Positions 35,692 through 45,304 are shown, counted from the stretch's first letter. The stretch: DNA of 64,000 bases from an uncultured Bacilli bacterium (GCA_934163035.1 CAKPJX010000001.1:1-64000), one strand, 5' to 3'. Numbers and translations: made by a program. The notes: generated by a model from the letters alone, not told the origin.

Positions 35692-36102
35692 CTAACTATT
35701 TAAAATATTTTTAACTACATCATATTCATCTTTACTAATTCTATAAATACCATTATAAGCTTGCTCTAAATAATAGGTATTACTAATTTTATAAATATAA
35801 GTATCTATACTTTTATCTTTACTATTAACTTTTATAATAAATAATTCATCCGGATTAATAGGATTACTACTTTTACTTTTTGTAATAGTAGTTCTATTTT
35901 CTAAAATATTTGAAATAGCCTTAATAGTCTTATCATCATTATATTCAAATACATTGTTTTCTTGAGCCAACGTATCTATAGTTATAGATGTAATATCATG
36001 ATAATTTATAGTATTAAGCTTATATGTTTCTCTATTACTAAAAAGACAAAATGTTAATACAAAAATTCCAGCAATTATAACAAATAAAATTATTTTCTTC
36101 AT
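35692..36102 (-). CDS. Membrane-anchored small protein, DUF5301-like
   Basis: The 136-aa protein has an N-terminal hydrophobic helix (about residues 4-20) and a small extracellular domain ending in YYLEQAYNGIYRISKDEYD. That ending resembles DUF5301 proteins. A Cys at residue 19 is not in a good lipobox. GGGAGGAATT sets the start. Confidence 0.6.
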   Translation of the reverse strand: MKKIILFVIIAGIFVLTFCLFSNRETYKLNTINYHDITSITIDTLAQENNVFEYNDDKTIKAISNILENRTTITKSKSSNPINPDELFIIKVNSKDKSIDTYIYKISNTYYLEQAYNGIYRISKDEYDVVKNILNS

Positions 36103-36118
36103 AAATTCCTCCCAAAAA

Positions 36119-36631
36119 CTAGCTGCTTTTCTTATAACATATCTGAATTAAAGAAATAACATTAGTAATTACACAAAATAAATCGAACATAGCCGAAGTA
36201 TATGATCTTATACATATATCATATACTAGCCACAACACTGTTGTAAAAATAACTAAAAACTTAAATCTAACAATACTCTTAGTATTCATAAAAAATATAT
36301 ATGAAACAGTACTAATCATAGGTAATAATCCAATAATGCCTAAATCATTAAAAACAACAGTTAAACCAACTGATAAAATCGTTAAAATTACTATTTCAAA
36401 TATACCAAGCTTTCCCTTGTAACATAAAATATTTCTTATACAACTCAAAAAATTAACAATAGCTCCAGATATTCCACCCAAAATAATATTACTCAATATA
36501 AAAAGTCCGCATTGTACAGTTTGAGCAAATAATATTTGTTTTTTATCCTTTAAAATGCCTGCATATACCATCACAATAGAAGCTAGTAAAGCAACAACAT
36601 TTCCAATTATCACATAAATCACATTTACCAC
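36119..36631 (-). CDS. YgjV-like inner membrane protein
   Basis: This 170-aa protein is almost entirely transmembrane (about six helices). The pattern of paired helices around QTVQCGLFILSNIILGGISGA and ending SAMFDLFCVITNVISL matches the YgjV family, whose function is unknown. The start is probably GTG, within the GGGGTGGT region. Confidence 0.72.
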   Translation of the reverse strand: MVNVIYVIIGNVVALLASIVMVYAGILKDKKQILFAQTVQCGLFILSNIILGGISGAIVNFLSCIRNILCYKGKLGIFEIVILTILSVGLTVVFNDLGIIGLLPMISTVSYIFFMNTKSIVRFKFLVIFTTVLWLVYDICIRSYTSAMFDLFCVITNVISLIQICYKKSS

Positions 36632-36664
36632 CCCAAAAATCTAGCAGTATAAATCAGTCAATAT

Positions 36665-37291
36665 TTAATTAACCACCTCTACCCCAAACATTCCAACTAT
36701 ATTATAACATTGAAAGCTATTAATCACTATATTTTTTAATGTGCCAATATCAAAATTAATTTCTGTTATATCACAATCAGTAAAATCTAGTTTATCATGA
36801 TGAACTCTCACAAATTCACTATTACAGAATTTACAATTATTAAATTCTGTATTTTTCATATCAGCTCCATTAAAAGTAGCCTCACTAAATTCACTATTAG
36901 TAATTTTAATATTCTTAATTCTACTATTAGAAAAATTAGCATACTTAACATTACAATTAGTAAACTCAATATCTTTTAAATTACTATCTATAAAACTAGT
37001 TCCAACTAATTTACAGTTTACAAACTGTACACGATCAATAAATTGTTTATCAAAAGATTTATTTGAAAGATCACAATTCTTAAATATAACATCAAGTAAT
37101 TCAACATTTTCTAATTCTATTACACTAAAATCAATATTTTCAAAAATACAAGCATCAAACGTAATTGAAGAAATTTTAACCTCATCACTTATATTCTCGT
37201 TATATAAAGAATTACAAAATTCATCATCATCAATAGATAAACTTAAACTTTTAACTTCACAATTACTAACCTTAGGAGAATTAATCTTCAT
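36665..37291 (-). CDS. Pentapeptide-repeat protein
   Basis: The 208-aa sequence is a string of five-residue units with a hydrophobic residue (F, I or L) at the centre, such as DFSVI, FKNCD, FVNCK, FSNSR and FNNCK. They form a right-handed quadrilateral beta-helix. Some such proteins mimic DNA and bind gyrase, but nothing here points to that specifically. Confidence 0.82.
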   Translation of the reverse strand: MKINSPKVSNCEVKSLSLSIDDDEFCNSLYNENISDEVKISSITFDACIFENIDFSVIELENVELLDVIFKNCDLSNKSFDKQFIDRVQFVNCKLVGTSFIDSNLKDIEFTNCNVKYANFSNSRIKNIKITNSEFSEATFNGADMKNTEFNNCKFCNSEFVRVHHDKLDFTDCDITEINFDIGTLKNIVINSFQCYNIVGMFGVEVVN

Positions 37292-37296
37292 AAAAT

Positions 37297-37767
37297 TTAC
37301 CTATTATTACTTTCATAAATTAAAGCTTCGTATAATAAATCTACTATATAGTTAGATTTTTCTAATTTATATTTTTCAATCATTTTATCAATTGCTTGAT
37401 CATCATTATCAATATCTAAATACGAAAAAATATTAACTTTTTTATTTTTCAAATCTTTTAAATAATTATTAGTATATAAGTTATCTATAATGAATAGCTC
37501 AAAACCTTTACACCACTTGCTAAATTTATTAACTAATTCAGAAGAACTATCTAAATAATTAAATTTATCCTTATCATAATCTACCATCTTTAATACATAA
37601 GGATTATCTATATATTTAAAATCAAGTCTATAATCAAAACGATCAATAAGTTTTAATCCCTTTAGTTTTATTGCTGAAATTTGTGCTAGTGGTCCCTTTT
37701 CTGGACTGATTGCTGTAGGTATTAATTCAACTATAATATACTCTTTATTATCAAGTTTCTTCTTCAT
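37297..37767 (-). CDS. Degenerate DEDD exonuclease-like protein
   Basis: The 156-aa product aligns by eye with the DnaQ/epsilon exonuclease start: YIIVELIPTAISPEKGPLAQ followed by IKLKGLKLIDRFDYRL. Where active enzymes have the D-x-E-T-T motif, this has VELIPT, so catalysis is unlikely. I chose the ATG at 37767 (GAGG upstream), 4 nt after the preceding gene. It may be a non-catalytic relic or a binding protein. Confidence 0.45.
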   Translation of the reverse strand: MKKKLDNKEYIIVELIPTAISPEKGPLAQISAIKLKGLKLIDRFDYRLDFKYIDNPYVLKMVDYDKDKFNYLDSSSELVNKFSKWCKGFELFIIDNLYTNNYLKDLKNKKVNIFSYLDIDNDDQAIDKMIEKYKLEKSNYIVDLLYEALIYESNNR

Positions 37768-37771
37768 AAGT

Positions 37772-38089
37772 CTATACCTCGTTCCAATACTTTTTATTTT
37801 TAGAATAATAAATAACTTCTTTGCCCAACTTTTTAGCGTATTCAATCTCTAATTTAGTACTATTTCCAATATAATTATCAATATCTAGTACAAATATGGC
37901 ATCAGATAACTCAATTCTTTTTAAATGGGCTAGCTTTAATTTTTCTAACATATCTTCTTCTATTTTAATACAATCTAAAACATGATATACAGGTGTAAGA
38001 ACACAATATCCTTCAATTGATAACAACTCACCAACAGCCATCATATCATCCATAAATTTTAGACTACCACATAAAGTTATAACTTTCAT
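37772..38089 (-). CDS. Nucleoside 2-deoxyribosyltransferase-like (SLOG-type) protein
   Basis: This 105-aa protein starts MKVITLCGSLKF, and DAIFVLDIDNYIGNSTKLEIEYAKKLGKEVIYYS follows with the expected S/T and Glu. This resembles small nucleotide-binding proteins of the 2-deoxyribosyltransferase-like/SLOG group. The enzyme reaction is not established. The ATG at 38089 is preferred to a GTG at 38098. Confidence 0.75.
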   Translation of the reverse strand: MKVITLCGSLKFMDDMMAVGELLSIEGYCVLTPVYHVLDCIKIEEDMLEKLKLAHLKRIELSDAIFVLDIDNYIGNSTKLEIEYAKKLGKEVIYYSKNKKYWNEV

Positions 38090-38104
38090 AAAAATCACTT
38101 TTAA

Positions 38105-38677
38105 CTACACGTTTTTATTTCGAATATAGTCACCATCAAATTCACTAGCAAGTATATCCATATGCAATTTATCATAGTACTTTCCATTCAAAAATACAGA
38201 CTCCCTAATTCTACCTGCATCTTTAAAGCCACACTTTAAATAACACTTATGAGCCCTCTCATTTACATCTAAAAGTTCAAGTCTTATACTATGTAAATTT
38301 AAATATTTAAAACCATACTCTAATATTAATTTAATGGCTTCAGTACCATATCCATTACTTCTATAATCACTATCACCAATAAAAATACCTAATACAGCAC
38401 TTCTATTAACACTATTAAAACTTTCTAAACTAACTGTTCCAATCAATTTATCATTAGTAATATCTACAATATTAAACTTTTTATCACCACCATCTTTGGC
38501 AGACCTTTCAATCCATTCTTTCTCACTTGCAAGTGTTACTAGATTAGCACTTCCACCAATATAATCAGTTACCTGAAAATCATTCATCCACTCCGCAAAC
38601 TTTAAAATCTCCTCATCCGTTGTACCTTTTGGTGATAAATAAATTCTATCTCCTACTAATTTCTTAAAATAATCCAT
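38105..38677 (-). CDS. GNAT acetyltransferase, RimJ/RimL type
   Basis: The 190-aa product contains a full GNAT fold: VDITNDKLIGTVSLES, AVLGIFIGDSDYRSNGYGTEAIKL (acetyl-CoA loop), and VNERAHKCYLKCGF. It probably acetylates an amino group on a protein or small molecule. GGAGAAAG precedes the ATG. Confidence 0.88.
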   Translation of the reverse strand: MDYFKKLVGDRIYLSPKGTTDEEILKFAEWMNDFQVTDYIGGSANLVTLASEKEWIERSAKDGGDKKFNIVDITNDKLIGTVSLESFNSVNRSAVLGIFIGDSDYRSNGYGTEAIKLILEYGFKYLNLHSIRLELLDVNERAHKCYLKCGFKDAGRIRESVFLNGKYYDKLHMDILASEFDGDYIRNKNV

Positions 38678-38751
38678 CTTTCTCCTCCATACATAATATA
38701 TTTAAAAAAATTATACACTAAAAAACAATATATTCCTACACTAATATAAAA

Positions 38752-39396
38752 TTACTTCAATAAAGTTTTAGCATATTCATCATAACTATTAAACTTATTT
38801 TTATCATTACCTAAAAATTCCTTATAATGAATCAAAAAATCATTAGCTGATTCAAAATCATATTTAAAATTATTATTTATATTTATACAAAGTAATGCTT
38901 CTATATAACTTTTCAAACCATTACCAGCATTAGACTCAATTAAATCTTTTATTGAATATTTAAAAGTCTCTTCTGGCATACTAATCAACTCATCATATAT
39001 AGATTGATTAGTCCTAATATAATCATAAGGATTTGACGACATAGATGGACCATTATCAACTATTGTATTTATTTTTTTCTCTATATCTAAATCCATCTCA
39101 TTACTAAGACGTTCTCCCTCTTCGAATTTTATATACTTTGAATTTACTACATTCTTTTTAAACCATTCCTGTTGTTTTTTACTATTATCAACTAATCCAA
39201 CAACTACAACATAATTTTCTAAATCAACATAATTATAACTATAATTATTATATTTATCTTCATTAGTTTGAAAGTAATTTATTATCTCATTATTAATAAT
39301 GTTTAATTCATCAATAGTTACTTTTTTCCTTTTAAAGCAGCCCGTTATCCCTAAAAGTAAAAGCAAAAACACGACAATCAATAGTATCTTTTTCAT
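38752..39396 (-). CDS. Hypothetical lipoprotein
   Basis: The protein starts with MKKILLIVVFLLLLLGITGC, a lipoprotein signal with the lipid-modified cysteine at about residue 20, then a charged helical domain of about 190 residues. I chose the ATG at 39396 because GGAGG lies 9 nt before it. Function is unknown. Confidence 0.75.
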   Translation of the reverse strand: MKKILLIVVFLLLLLGITGCFKRKKVTIDELNIINNEIINYFQTNEDKYNNYSYNYVDLENYVVVVGLVDNSKKQQEWFKKNVVNSKYIKFEEGERLSNEMDLDIEKKINTIVDNGPSMSSNPYDYIRTNQSIYDELISMPEETFKYSIKDLIESNAGNGLKSYIEALLCININNNFKYDFESANDFLIHYKEFLGNDKNKFNSYDEYAKTLLK

Positions 39397-39438
39397 AATT
39401 AAAACCTCCAATAACAAAGTTAAAATATAAACTATAAA

Positions 39439-40965
39439 TTATTTACTAATAGATATCAAGTACTCTTCTAATATATCTAATAAATAATCAGCTGCATCCA
39501 ACCCATCTGCCTTCATTCTAAGCATTGTAATTAAATCATCATCATTCATTTCAATAATTAGTTTACCATTTTCAGTTAATATTCCAGTAGCTGCCTTTCG
39601 AGCATTATGAGAAAAACCCTTTCTTGAAATAATGATCGCCACATTTCTTAAAACTGCATTATATAAATATTTTTCTGTTATATAAATAAGGTTTTGATCG
39701 ACCTCATCTTTATAATTCTTAAATTCAAAAACTATAAATCTTGTATTATAATGTTCAATAAGAACTTCCCAAAATGTAGAAGTACCTTTTAAGCCACATA
39801 CTAAATCCATTCTAAACATCTTATCATCAGTACTATTCTGTTCTAACATTCTAGTAAATTCAGCCTCAAATAAAAATTTAATAATATCTACACATAATTT
39901 TTCATACTTTTTATCATTATTATCATTATTACCACATTCCATATTTTCTAGTTTATATATAAAGGATTTAACAATATCCATTTCACTTTCATTATTATTA
40001 TTAAAAGACTTTCCAAACTTTAAAGAATCAATACTAATTGGTAACTTAGGAATTATATCATAAATATTATACTGAATAACACCAATTAACTCTCGCATTA
40101 GCTTTTCATTTTTTTGCGACAAGTATAATAAATTAGAAACATCAATAATTAATATTTGCTTTTCTAGATAAGTTTGTTTTTTGATCTCGTCTGGAACATA
40201 GCAAGCCATAACTAGTATAGCATCTACATTATTCTTAGACTTCCCATGCCATACTTTCATATAAGAATACAAACGATCTACTGAATAATTAATAATTGTA
40301 TTTTCTATATACTTACTCCTATAGTTTTTAGTCTCTACAATTATTTTTTTATCACCATTACAGGCAACAAAATCAACCCTCATCATCATTTGATCATTAC
40401 TTAGAGCCACGTCTCTCTCAATACTAGAAAAACCTAGTTCACTAAATAAATCTTCTATAAATTTTTCAAACCTATAATCCGTTTGATTAGGATTAATATA
40501 ACCTTCATTAATTATTTGTTCTGTAGTTATAGAATAATCAATACTTATATCATCTAACCAGTTACTACTATCTACTATTCTTTGACCTCTATTACAAAAG
40601 CATATTAATCTAGCCTCTTTTGATGAACAATATATATTTTTATAATTTTTCTCTGATAAATTTTCTATATCATTCAATATAATATAATCAAAATTATCTG
40701 CTATAGGATAGTTATAGTAACTACCTATTCCTACATTTTTATAGTCCTTCAAAAGTTCTTTAAAATGGTATTCTAACATCCTAGTTCTATTTAGTATTAA
40801 AATTCTACTCTCTAAATTTAATAGTTCAATTAATTTCTTAATTATAGTACTTTTGCCAGACCCTGTTGGTAATTCTATAACTACCTGCTTAGAACCTTGT
40901 TTAATTTTTTTAATAATAATATCAATTACCTCTTGTTGATAACCTCGTATATTAACATTATTCAT
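39439..40965 (-). CDS. P-loop ATPase with two PD-(D/E)XK nuclease-like domains
   Basis: This is a 508-aa protein. Residues 7-140 resemble the first RecA-like domain of a DEAD/ResIII helicase: an RGYQQEVI Q-like motif, Walker A ELPTGSGKST at 31-40, and a Walker-B-like YIILNDIE at 94-101. No second helicase domain follows. Two restriction-endonuclease-like folds come instead. The first has Asp198 (RVDFV) and Glu211-Thr-Lys213 (VETKNY). The second has Asp387 (RMDLV) and Glu414-Phe-Lys416 (FEFKNY). Both begin with an F/YEK...LF helix typical of Mrr-type domains. It is likely a self-contained DNA-targeting enzyme, perhaps in phage or plasmid defence. No modification methylase is adjacent. Confidence 0.7.
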   Translation of the reverse strand: MNNVNIRGYQQEVIDIIIKKIKQGSKQVVIELPTGSGKSTIIKKLIELLNLESRILILNRTRMLEYHFKELLKDYKNVGIGSYYNYPIADNFDYIILNDIENLSEKNYKNIYCSSKEARLICFCNRGQRIVDSSNWLDDISIDYSITTEQIINEGYINPNQTDYRFEKFIEDLFSELGFSSIERDVALSNDQMMMRVDFVACNGDKKIIVETKNYRSKYIENTIINYSVDRLYSYMKVWHGKSKNNVDAILVMACYVPDEIKKQTYLEKQILIIDVSNLLYLSQKNEKLMRELIGVIQYNIYDIIPKLPISIDSLKFGKSFNNNNESEMDIVKSFIYKLENMECGNNDNNDKKYEKLCVDIIKFLFEAEFTRMLEQNSTDDKMFRMDLVCGLKGTSTFWEVLIEHYNTRFIVFEFKNYKDEVDQNLIYITEKYLYNAVLRNVAIIISRKGFSHNARKAATGILTENGKLIIEMNDDDLITMLRMKADGLDAADYLLDILEEYLISISK

Positions 40966-40978
40966 TAATTATCTCCCA

Positions 40979-41509
40979 CTATTTAATATAATAAGTGTAA
41001 TTTTCTTTTCTTGGTAGAGCCTTAGCCACTTCACCATCACGGTAACCTAAACAGCAAAATCCTATTCCCTCATAATCGCCATAAATACCTAAATCTTTTA
41101 ATATGTTTTTTCCAAAATCAGATTCAAATTCTTCCTTAGCTCTATGAATCCAAATACTTCCAAGTCCTAGACTTTCAGCTGCATTTAACATATTCCCCAT
41201 TACCAAGCTGCCATCGTAAATATGTGTAGGAATCTTCTTATCAGCTAAAACTATAAGTACAACAGGGGCTCCATAGAATGGATCAAGTCCTTCCTTTAAT
41301 CCAACAATCTTTCCGTTTTCTAAAGCAAGCATATCACGCATCTTTTTATTTGTAACTGCTATAATAATAGGCGACTGCATTCCCTTTCCTGTTGGAGCAT
41401 ATGTTCCAGCTTTTATTACACTAGCTAACTCATCATCAGTTATCATATCAGACTTAAATTTTCTACAACTTCTCCTACTTTCTAATACCTTTAATACCTC
41501 ATTCATCAT
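40979..41509 (-). CDS. Nitroreductase-family FMN oxidoreductase
   Basis: This 176-aa protein has the nitroreductase layout: ESRRSCRKF near the N-terminus (FMN phosphate contacts), APTGKGMQSP, GAPVVLIVLAD, and SLGLGSIWIHRA. It reduces nitro- or quinone-type substrates with NAD(P)H. The ATG at 41509, 6 nt after GGAGG, is chosen over longer forms. Confidence 0.88.
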   Translation of the reverse strand: MMNEVLKVLESRRSCRKFKSDMITDDELASVIKAGTYAPTGKGMQSPIIIAVTNKKMRDMLALENGKIVGLKEGLDPFYGAPVVLIVLADKKIPTHIYDGSLVMGNMLNAAESLGLGSIWIHRAKEEFESDFGKNILKDLGIYGDYEGIGFCCLGYRDGEVAKALPRKENYTYYIK

Positions 41510-41588
41510 AACAATCCTCCATTCATTAAAAATACGTAATATAACTATTACCAGTAACTTATCAACCAATAAAATAAAGATCTTATTA

Positions 41589-41795
41589 TTACTTTCTTTT
41601 GTTAAATATTATTGTCTTTTCTTTCATTGATATTTTACCAACTTCATATTCATACTCTTTTAGCTCTTTTTTATAAGTTAAAAATGCATGATCTATTTCA
41701 AATCCTAAAATATTTCTAATATCTTCATAAGACAATTTATAATTATCTTTATTGTTGTCTTTCAAATAATTCCATAGCAATTGATACTTACTCAT
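41589..41795 (-). CDS. Small DUF7662-like hypothetical protein
   Basis: This 68-aa protein has the pattern KYQLLWNYLKDN...LSYEDIRNILGFEIDHAFLTYKKEL. This resembles a small family found in clostridia and Bacilli, sometimes fused to other domains. Function is unknown. GAGG precedes the ATG. Confidence 0.6.
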   Translation of the reverse strand: MSKYQLLWNYLKDNNKDNYKLSYEDIRNILGFEIDHAFLTYKKELKEYEYEVGKISMKEKTIIFNKRK

Positions 41796-41816
41796 TTTTT
41801 AACCTCAATAAATTAA

Positions 41817-41995
41817 TTATTTATCATTCTTTTCAGAAATAGCTTTAGAAACCAAAATAATTCCTAATATGTTGACAGCAACAGAAATACCTAAAAGCAC
41901 TCCACTTACAAAGTCGCCAAAATGACTGCTTCCTTACCACCAAAAAATGTATAACACAAATATAATACATTTCCAATATAATTAAAAATATTCAT
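41817..41995 (-). pseudogene. Frameshifted small membrane protein
   Basis: From an ATG at 41995 the frame gives MNIFNYIGNVLYLCYTFFGG. About 20 codons in, the coherent sequence moves to another frame (SHFGDFVSGVLLGISVAVNI, then VSKAISEKNDK) ending in TAA at 41817. The total of 179 nt is not a multiple of three, so one indel breaks the gene, or a sequencing error does. Intact, it would be about 60 aa with two hydrophobic stretches. Confidence 0.65.
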
Positions 41996-42127
41996 ATTTT
42001 ACTTTTTTCTATATTAACATCTCCTCTATCTAAATTATATCATAGAAAAAGAGTTTTAATAAACCCTCTAAAAATTCAAATTAAACTATTTTATAATTTT
42101 TTACTACTAATAAATATTTTAGAATTT

Positions 42128-42535
42128 TCATCTCTTAAGCCACATATACATACCATCTTCAACAACATTCTTCTTAACTTTAAATCCAAACTTAGAATAA
42201 AAATCCTGTTTACCTGGAGCCGATAATAATTGAATCATCATTTCTTCACCATCTAGCATTTGATCTTTAATATGTTCTAATAAAGCCTCTAATAGTTTTT
42301 TTCCATACCCATTACCCTGATACTTAGGTTTTACTACTACATCCATTACAAGCCCAGCATAACCACCATCACTAACAAATCTTGCCATACCTATTACTTC
42401 ATTATCTAAAACATATTTAACATTCATTCCATTTTTAAGTGAAATTTCCAAAAGTCTTTTAACTGGTATCTTCCAGCCAACTGAATTTAAAATTTCTACA
42501 TATTCTTCAAACATTAAATCATTATAAATTATCAC
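42128..42535 (-). CDS. GNAT family acetyltransferase
   Basis: This 135-aa GNAT protein has VVKPKYQGNGYGKKLLEALLEH as acetyl-CoA loop and ends APGKQDFYSKFGFKVK. The start is probably GTG at 42535, 7 nt after GGAGGATAG. The stop is TGA. The substrate is unknown. Confidence 0.88.
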   Translation of the reverse strand: MIIYNDLMFEEYVEILNSVGWKIPVKRLLEISLKNGMNVKYVLDNEVIGMARFVSDGGYAGLVMDVVVKPKYQGNGYGKKLLEALLEHIKDQMLDGEEMMIQLLSAPGKQDFYSKFGFKVKKNVVEDGMYMWLKR

Positions 42536-42659
42536 AAACTATCCTCCTAAAATAAACTTACTTTCTATATATACTCATAATTATTTTATCATTTAAAATA
42601 GATGAATTAAAGAACTCTAATAATGTTCTCTGAAAATATTCACCACGCTTAAATTTATT

Positions 42660-42830
42660 TTATCTATCAGTATTAGTCCTATAATATTCTTTCTCATTTT
42701 TTGTTCTTATCAGCGCTCACTTTAAAGAATCACTATGTATCAAACTATAATTATTATATTTATCTTTTAACATCTCACTTAATGTAGTTTTTCCTGATCT
42801 ACCTATACCAATTATTAAAATATTTCTCAT
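42660..42830 (-). pseudogene. Remnant of a small P-loop kinase
   Basis: An ATG at 42830 opens MRNILIIGIGRSGKTTLSEM, a clear Walker A. The frame reaches HSDSLK and then an in-frame TGA at 42717-42719, after which related-looking sequence (ALIRTKNEKEYYRTNTDR) continues to a TAA at 42660. Most of the expected C-terminal part is missing. Confidence 0.65.
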
Positions 42831-42889
42831 TATTTTACCACCTATTTTTTAATATAAAACTAACATCATGGCTAACAATCTCTATTCAA

Positions 42890-43746
42890 TTATAACATAT
42901 CTTCTATTCTTTTAATTAATTCTTTAATATATAACTCCTCACGTATTTTATAAATATAACTATATTTTTTACCAATATCTTTTAATGACATACCACTTAT
43001 ATATACCGTTTTTCTATCTAGTATTATATATCTATCATGAAATGAATTTTTACTCATAAAAACTATATTTTTATATTGAATAGTATATTTTTTTATTAGA
43101 GTATCATCTATATTTTTAGATAGTATAATAATTTTTCTATTAATGTTTCTTAATATATCTAATAATTCTTTATTTACATAATTATCTATAATTATAATTT
43201 CTTCTCTAGCCTCATTTAAAATATCAACCAAAACAGAATATGCATCATAAATTTTATCCTCATATATAATAGAACTTCGCCTAGAGGCTAATTTATCAAA
43301 TAATTCTTCTAATTTCATTATTCTCTCTTCATGATTTATCAATATAGAGCTTCTGCTATCATTAGATAAATATTTTCTCATATAGACAAAAGCATCAATT
43401 ATCTTCATGCTTATTATATCAGCAACCTGTGTTTTTAATATCGTTGCAAGCATAACTACACCTTGCTCAGTAAATACAAACGGTAATTTTCTAACACCTC
43501 CATAATTTTTTGAGCTTGCGGTCCCAACTTGTGACTTCAAGTTTTTATATTCTTCATTAGTTAACTGGAACATATATCTCTCAGGGAATTTATTAATATG
43601 TCTTTTTACCGCCTGATTAATTGTTTTAGTACCATTTTTGCATTCATACAATTTTGCCAAATCAGAATCTAACATTACTGCTTTCCTCTTATTTCATAAA
43701 TCATATTTTCTACCTTTTCTTCTTTTATTATTTCGTTTTCGATCAT
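42890..43746 (-). pseudogene. ORF6N-domain protein, frameshifted near its start
   Basis: The intact start is an ATG at 43746 behind GGGGAGGG, giving MIENEIIKEEKVENMIYEIRG-K-Q. At about 43676-43682 one base seems to be missing, since the conserved VMLDSDLAKLYE continues in the next frame, from 43675 to 42890. The downstream part has the ORF6N domain (phage antirepressor-like) and a C-terminal phospholipase-D-like region (FHDRYIILD near residue 215). It might be expressed from the internal ATG at 43675, but the first strands would be lost. Confidence 0.75.
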
Positions 43747-43761
43747 TTTTACCCTCCCCAA

Positions 43762-43796
43762 TAAAAAAGGAACATATCTCTTATAAGATATATTCC
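43762..43796 (-). terminator. Terminator ahead of the ORF6N gene
   Basis: An inverted repeat from GGAA to TTCC with a TATCTT core is followed by TTTTTTATT on the - strand, ending only about 16 nt before the ORF6N start. Confidence 0.65.
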
Positions 43797-44023
43797 GCAG
43801 TTATGCATACATTCCCTATTGCCAAAAGAATATACACGTTATCGTCCAAATTGTCATATTAATGTAAGGCAATGTAATTAATACAATCTAATCTTATCAA
43901 ACATTTGTTATATATGCAATAACAAATCGCTTTATAATTATTGCCCATATAACTACATAATCTTTTAATTATAATCCCAATCAAATATATAAAATCCTTA
44001 AAATTAATTTCATGTAAACTAAT

Positions 44024-44611
44024 TCAATTAACATTTAAAGTATACATTTTTATTTTACCATTAACCATATATAATTGCTGAAACTTTTCTCTTGACATTA
44101 TTGTGATTCTTTCTTTTATATCCTTATCAAGCCTTATATAATGTTCTATTTTATCACAATAAAAATCAAAGCCAATCTTATCACTTAATCCCCTCGATTT
44201 AAAATTTTCTTCTGCATATCCATATATAATATTATCTATATCTAAATTTTTAAATACATAATGCATTGCATGTAAAATAGCCTCTGTCATATATCCCCTT
44301 CTCCAATATGATGGATGAAGGTTAACAGAAACTTCTAATGATTTATTTTCAGGATTATATCTATCTAAAGTTAGATTGCCAATAGGTGTCAAATCATCTT
44401 TTTTATATACTATAAAATCAATTGTATATGGCTCATCCGCTAAACTTTCATACCCCTTTAATTTTTCAGGATCGTATTTTACAAATTCAAATTCCCCATC
44501 TATATTTCTTAATCTAGTAAAATCATATTCATATACTTTTACAAAATCCTCATATGTTCCTCGTTTTAAAATTAATCTTTCTGTTTCTAGTTCGGGTGTT
44601 TCATACATCAT
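44024..44611 (-). CDS. GNAT family acetyltransferase
   Basis: This 195-aa RimJ/RimL-like GNAT protein has LETERLILKR at the start, IGNLTLDRYNPENKS, LHPSYWRRGYMTEAI, and FKSRGLSDKIGF. AAGGAG lies 8 nt ahead of the ATG. It may act on an antibiotic or a protein N-terminus; this is not determined. Confidence 0.87.
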   Translation of the reverse strand: MMYETPELETERLILKRGTYEDFVKVYEYDFTRLRNIDGEFEFVKYDPEKLKGYESLADEPYTIDFIVYKKDDLTPIGNLTLDRYNPENKSLEVSVNLHPSYWRRGYMTEAILHAMHYVFKNLDIDNIIYGYAEENFKSRGLSDKIGFDFYCDKIEHYIRLDKDIKERITIMSREKFQQLYMVNGKIKMYTLNVN

Positions 44612-44653
44612 AAAATTTTCTCCTTAATAAAGTAATATAGCATTAAAAGTTCA

Positions 44654-45304
44654 TTAATTATCTAACGCTTTCTTTTCTACCTTAATTTCATATAATTTCT
44701 TAGGTTTAGAATATTCATCTTCATTTCTAGTCATCTGTGTTTCTTTTGCTTCAACATTACCTATAATACTAAAATATTTATTTACATCTTCCAAATCAAA
44801 AAATCTTTTAGTATAATCACCTTCAAAATAATAATTATTTTCTAACTTTTCTCCTTGTCCTGCACCAAAATTAAAGTCATTTATTGAAGCTACTCTCGAT
44901 AATAAAATACCACCATCTTTTAAAATTCTTTTAATTTCTCTCATTATATGTATAGTTGTTTCATTATTAAAATAATGTAGTGACAAATCTGCAATTATCA
45001 ATGAATATTTATTATCAGCGATAGGAAATTTTTTCATCATATCTAAATATAAAGTTTTACTATTAAAAATATTATTACTAACACTCTTTAATGCCTCAGT
45101 TGAAAAATCACAAGATAAAACATTATAACCTCTTTCCAATAAGTATAAAGTATCTGCTCCTATTCCACACCCTAAATCTAATATCTCATGATTTTTATTT
45201 TTTTGTAAAATGTCTTTATACTCATCTAACCACAAATCATAAACTGGTATGCTACTACGTTTTTTAGACCAACTATCCCACATTTTTACAAATCCATCAT
45301 TCAT
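44654..45304 (-). CDS. SAM-dependent methyltransferase, class I
   Basis: This 216-aa methyltransferase has motif I ILDLGCGIGADTLYLLERG, motif II VLSCDFSTEAL, and motif IV LIIADLSLHYF. The substrate is unknown. GAGGTTGGT precedes the ATG. Confidence 0.87.
   Translation of the reverse strand: MNDGFVKMWDSWSKKRSSIPVYDLWLDEYKDILQKNKNHEILDLGCGIGADTLYLLERGYNVLSCDFSTEALKSVSNNIFNSKTLYLDMMKKFPIADNKYSLIIADLSLHYFNNETTIHIMREIKRILKDGGILLSRVASINDFNFGAGQGEKLENNYYFEGDYTKRFFDLEDVNKYFSIIGNVEAKETQMTRNEDEYSKPKKLYEIKVEKKALDN

Noticed and set aside
42660..42830. TGA read as tryptophan (genetic code 4), as in some Mollicutes
   Set aside because: Several intact genes end in TGA (for example at 12703, 24176, 42128 and 60998) with a following gene or terminator in place, and Trp is encoded by TGG elsewhere. 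The TGA here is better explained by decay.
43747..44023. Possible gene between the ORF6N and GNAT genes
   Set aside because: Frames are short and interrupted; the only feature is a terminator-like hairpin.
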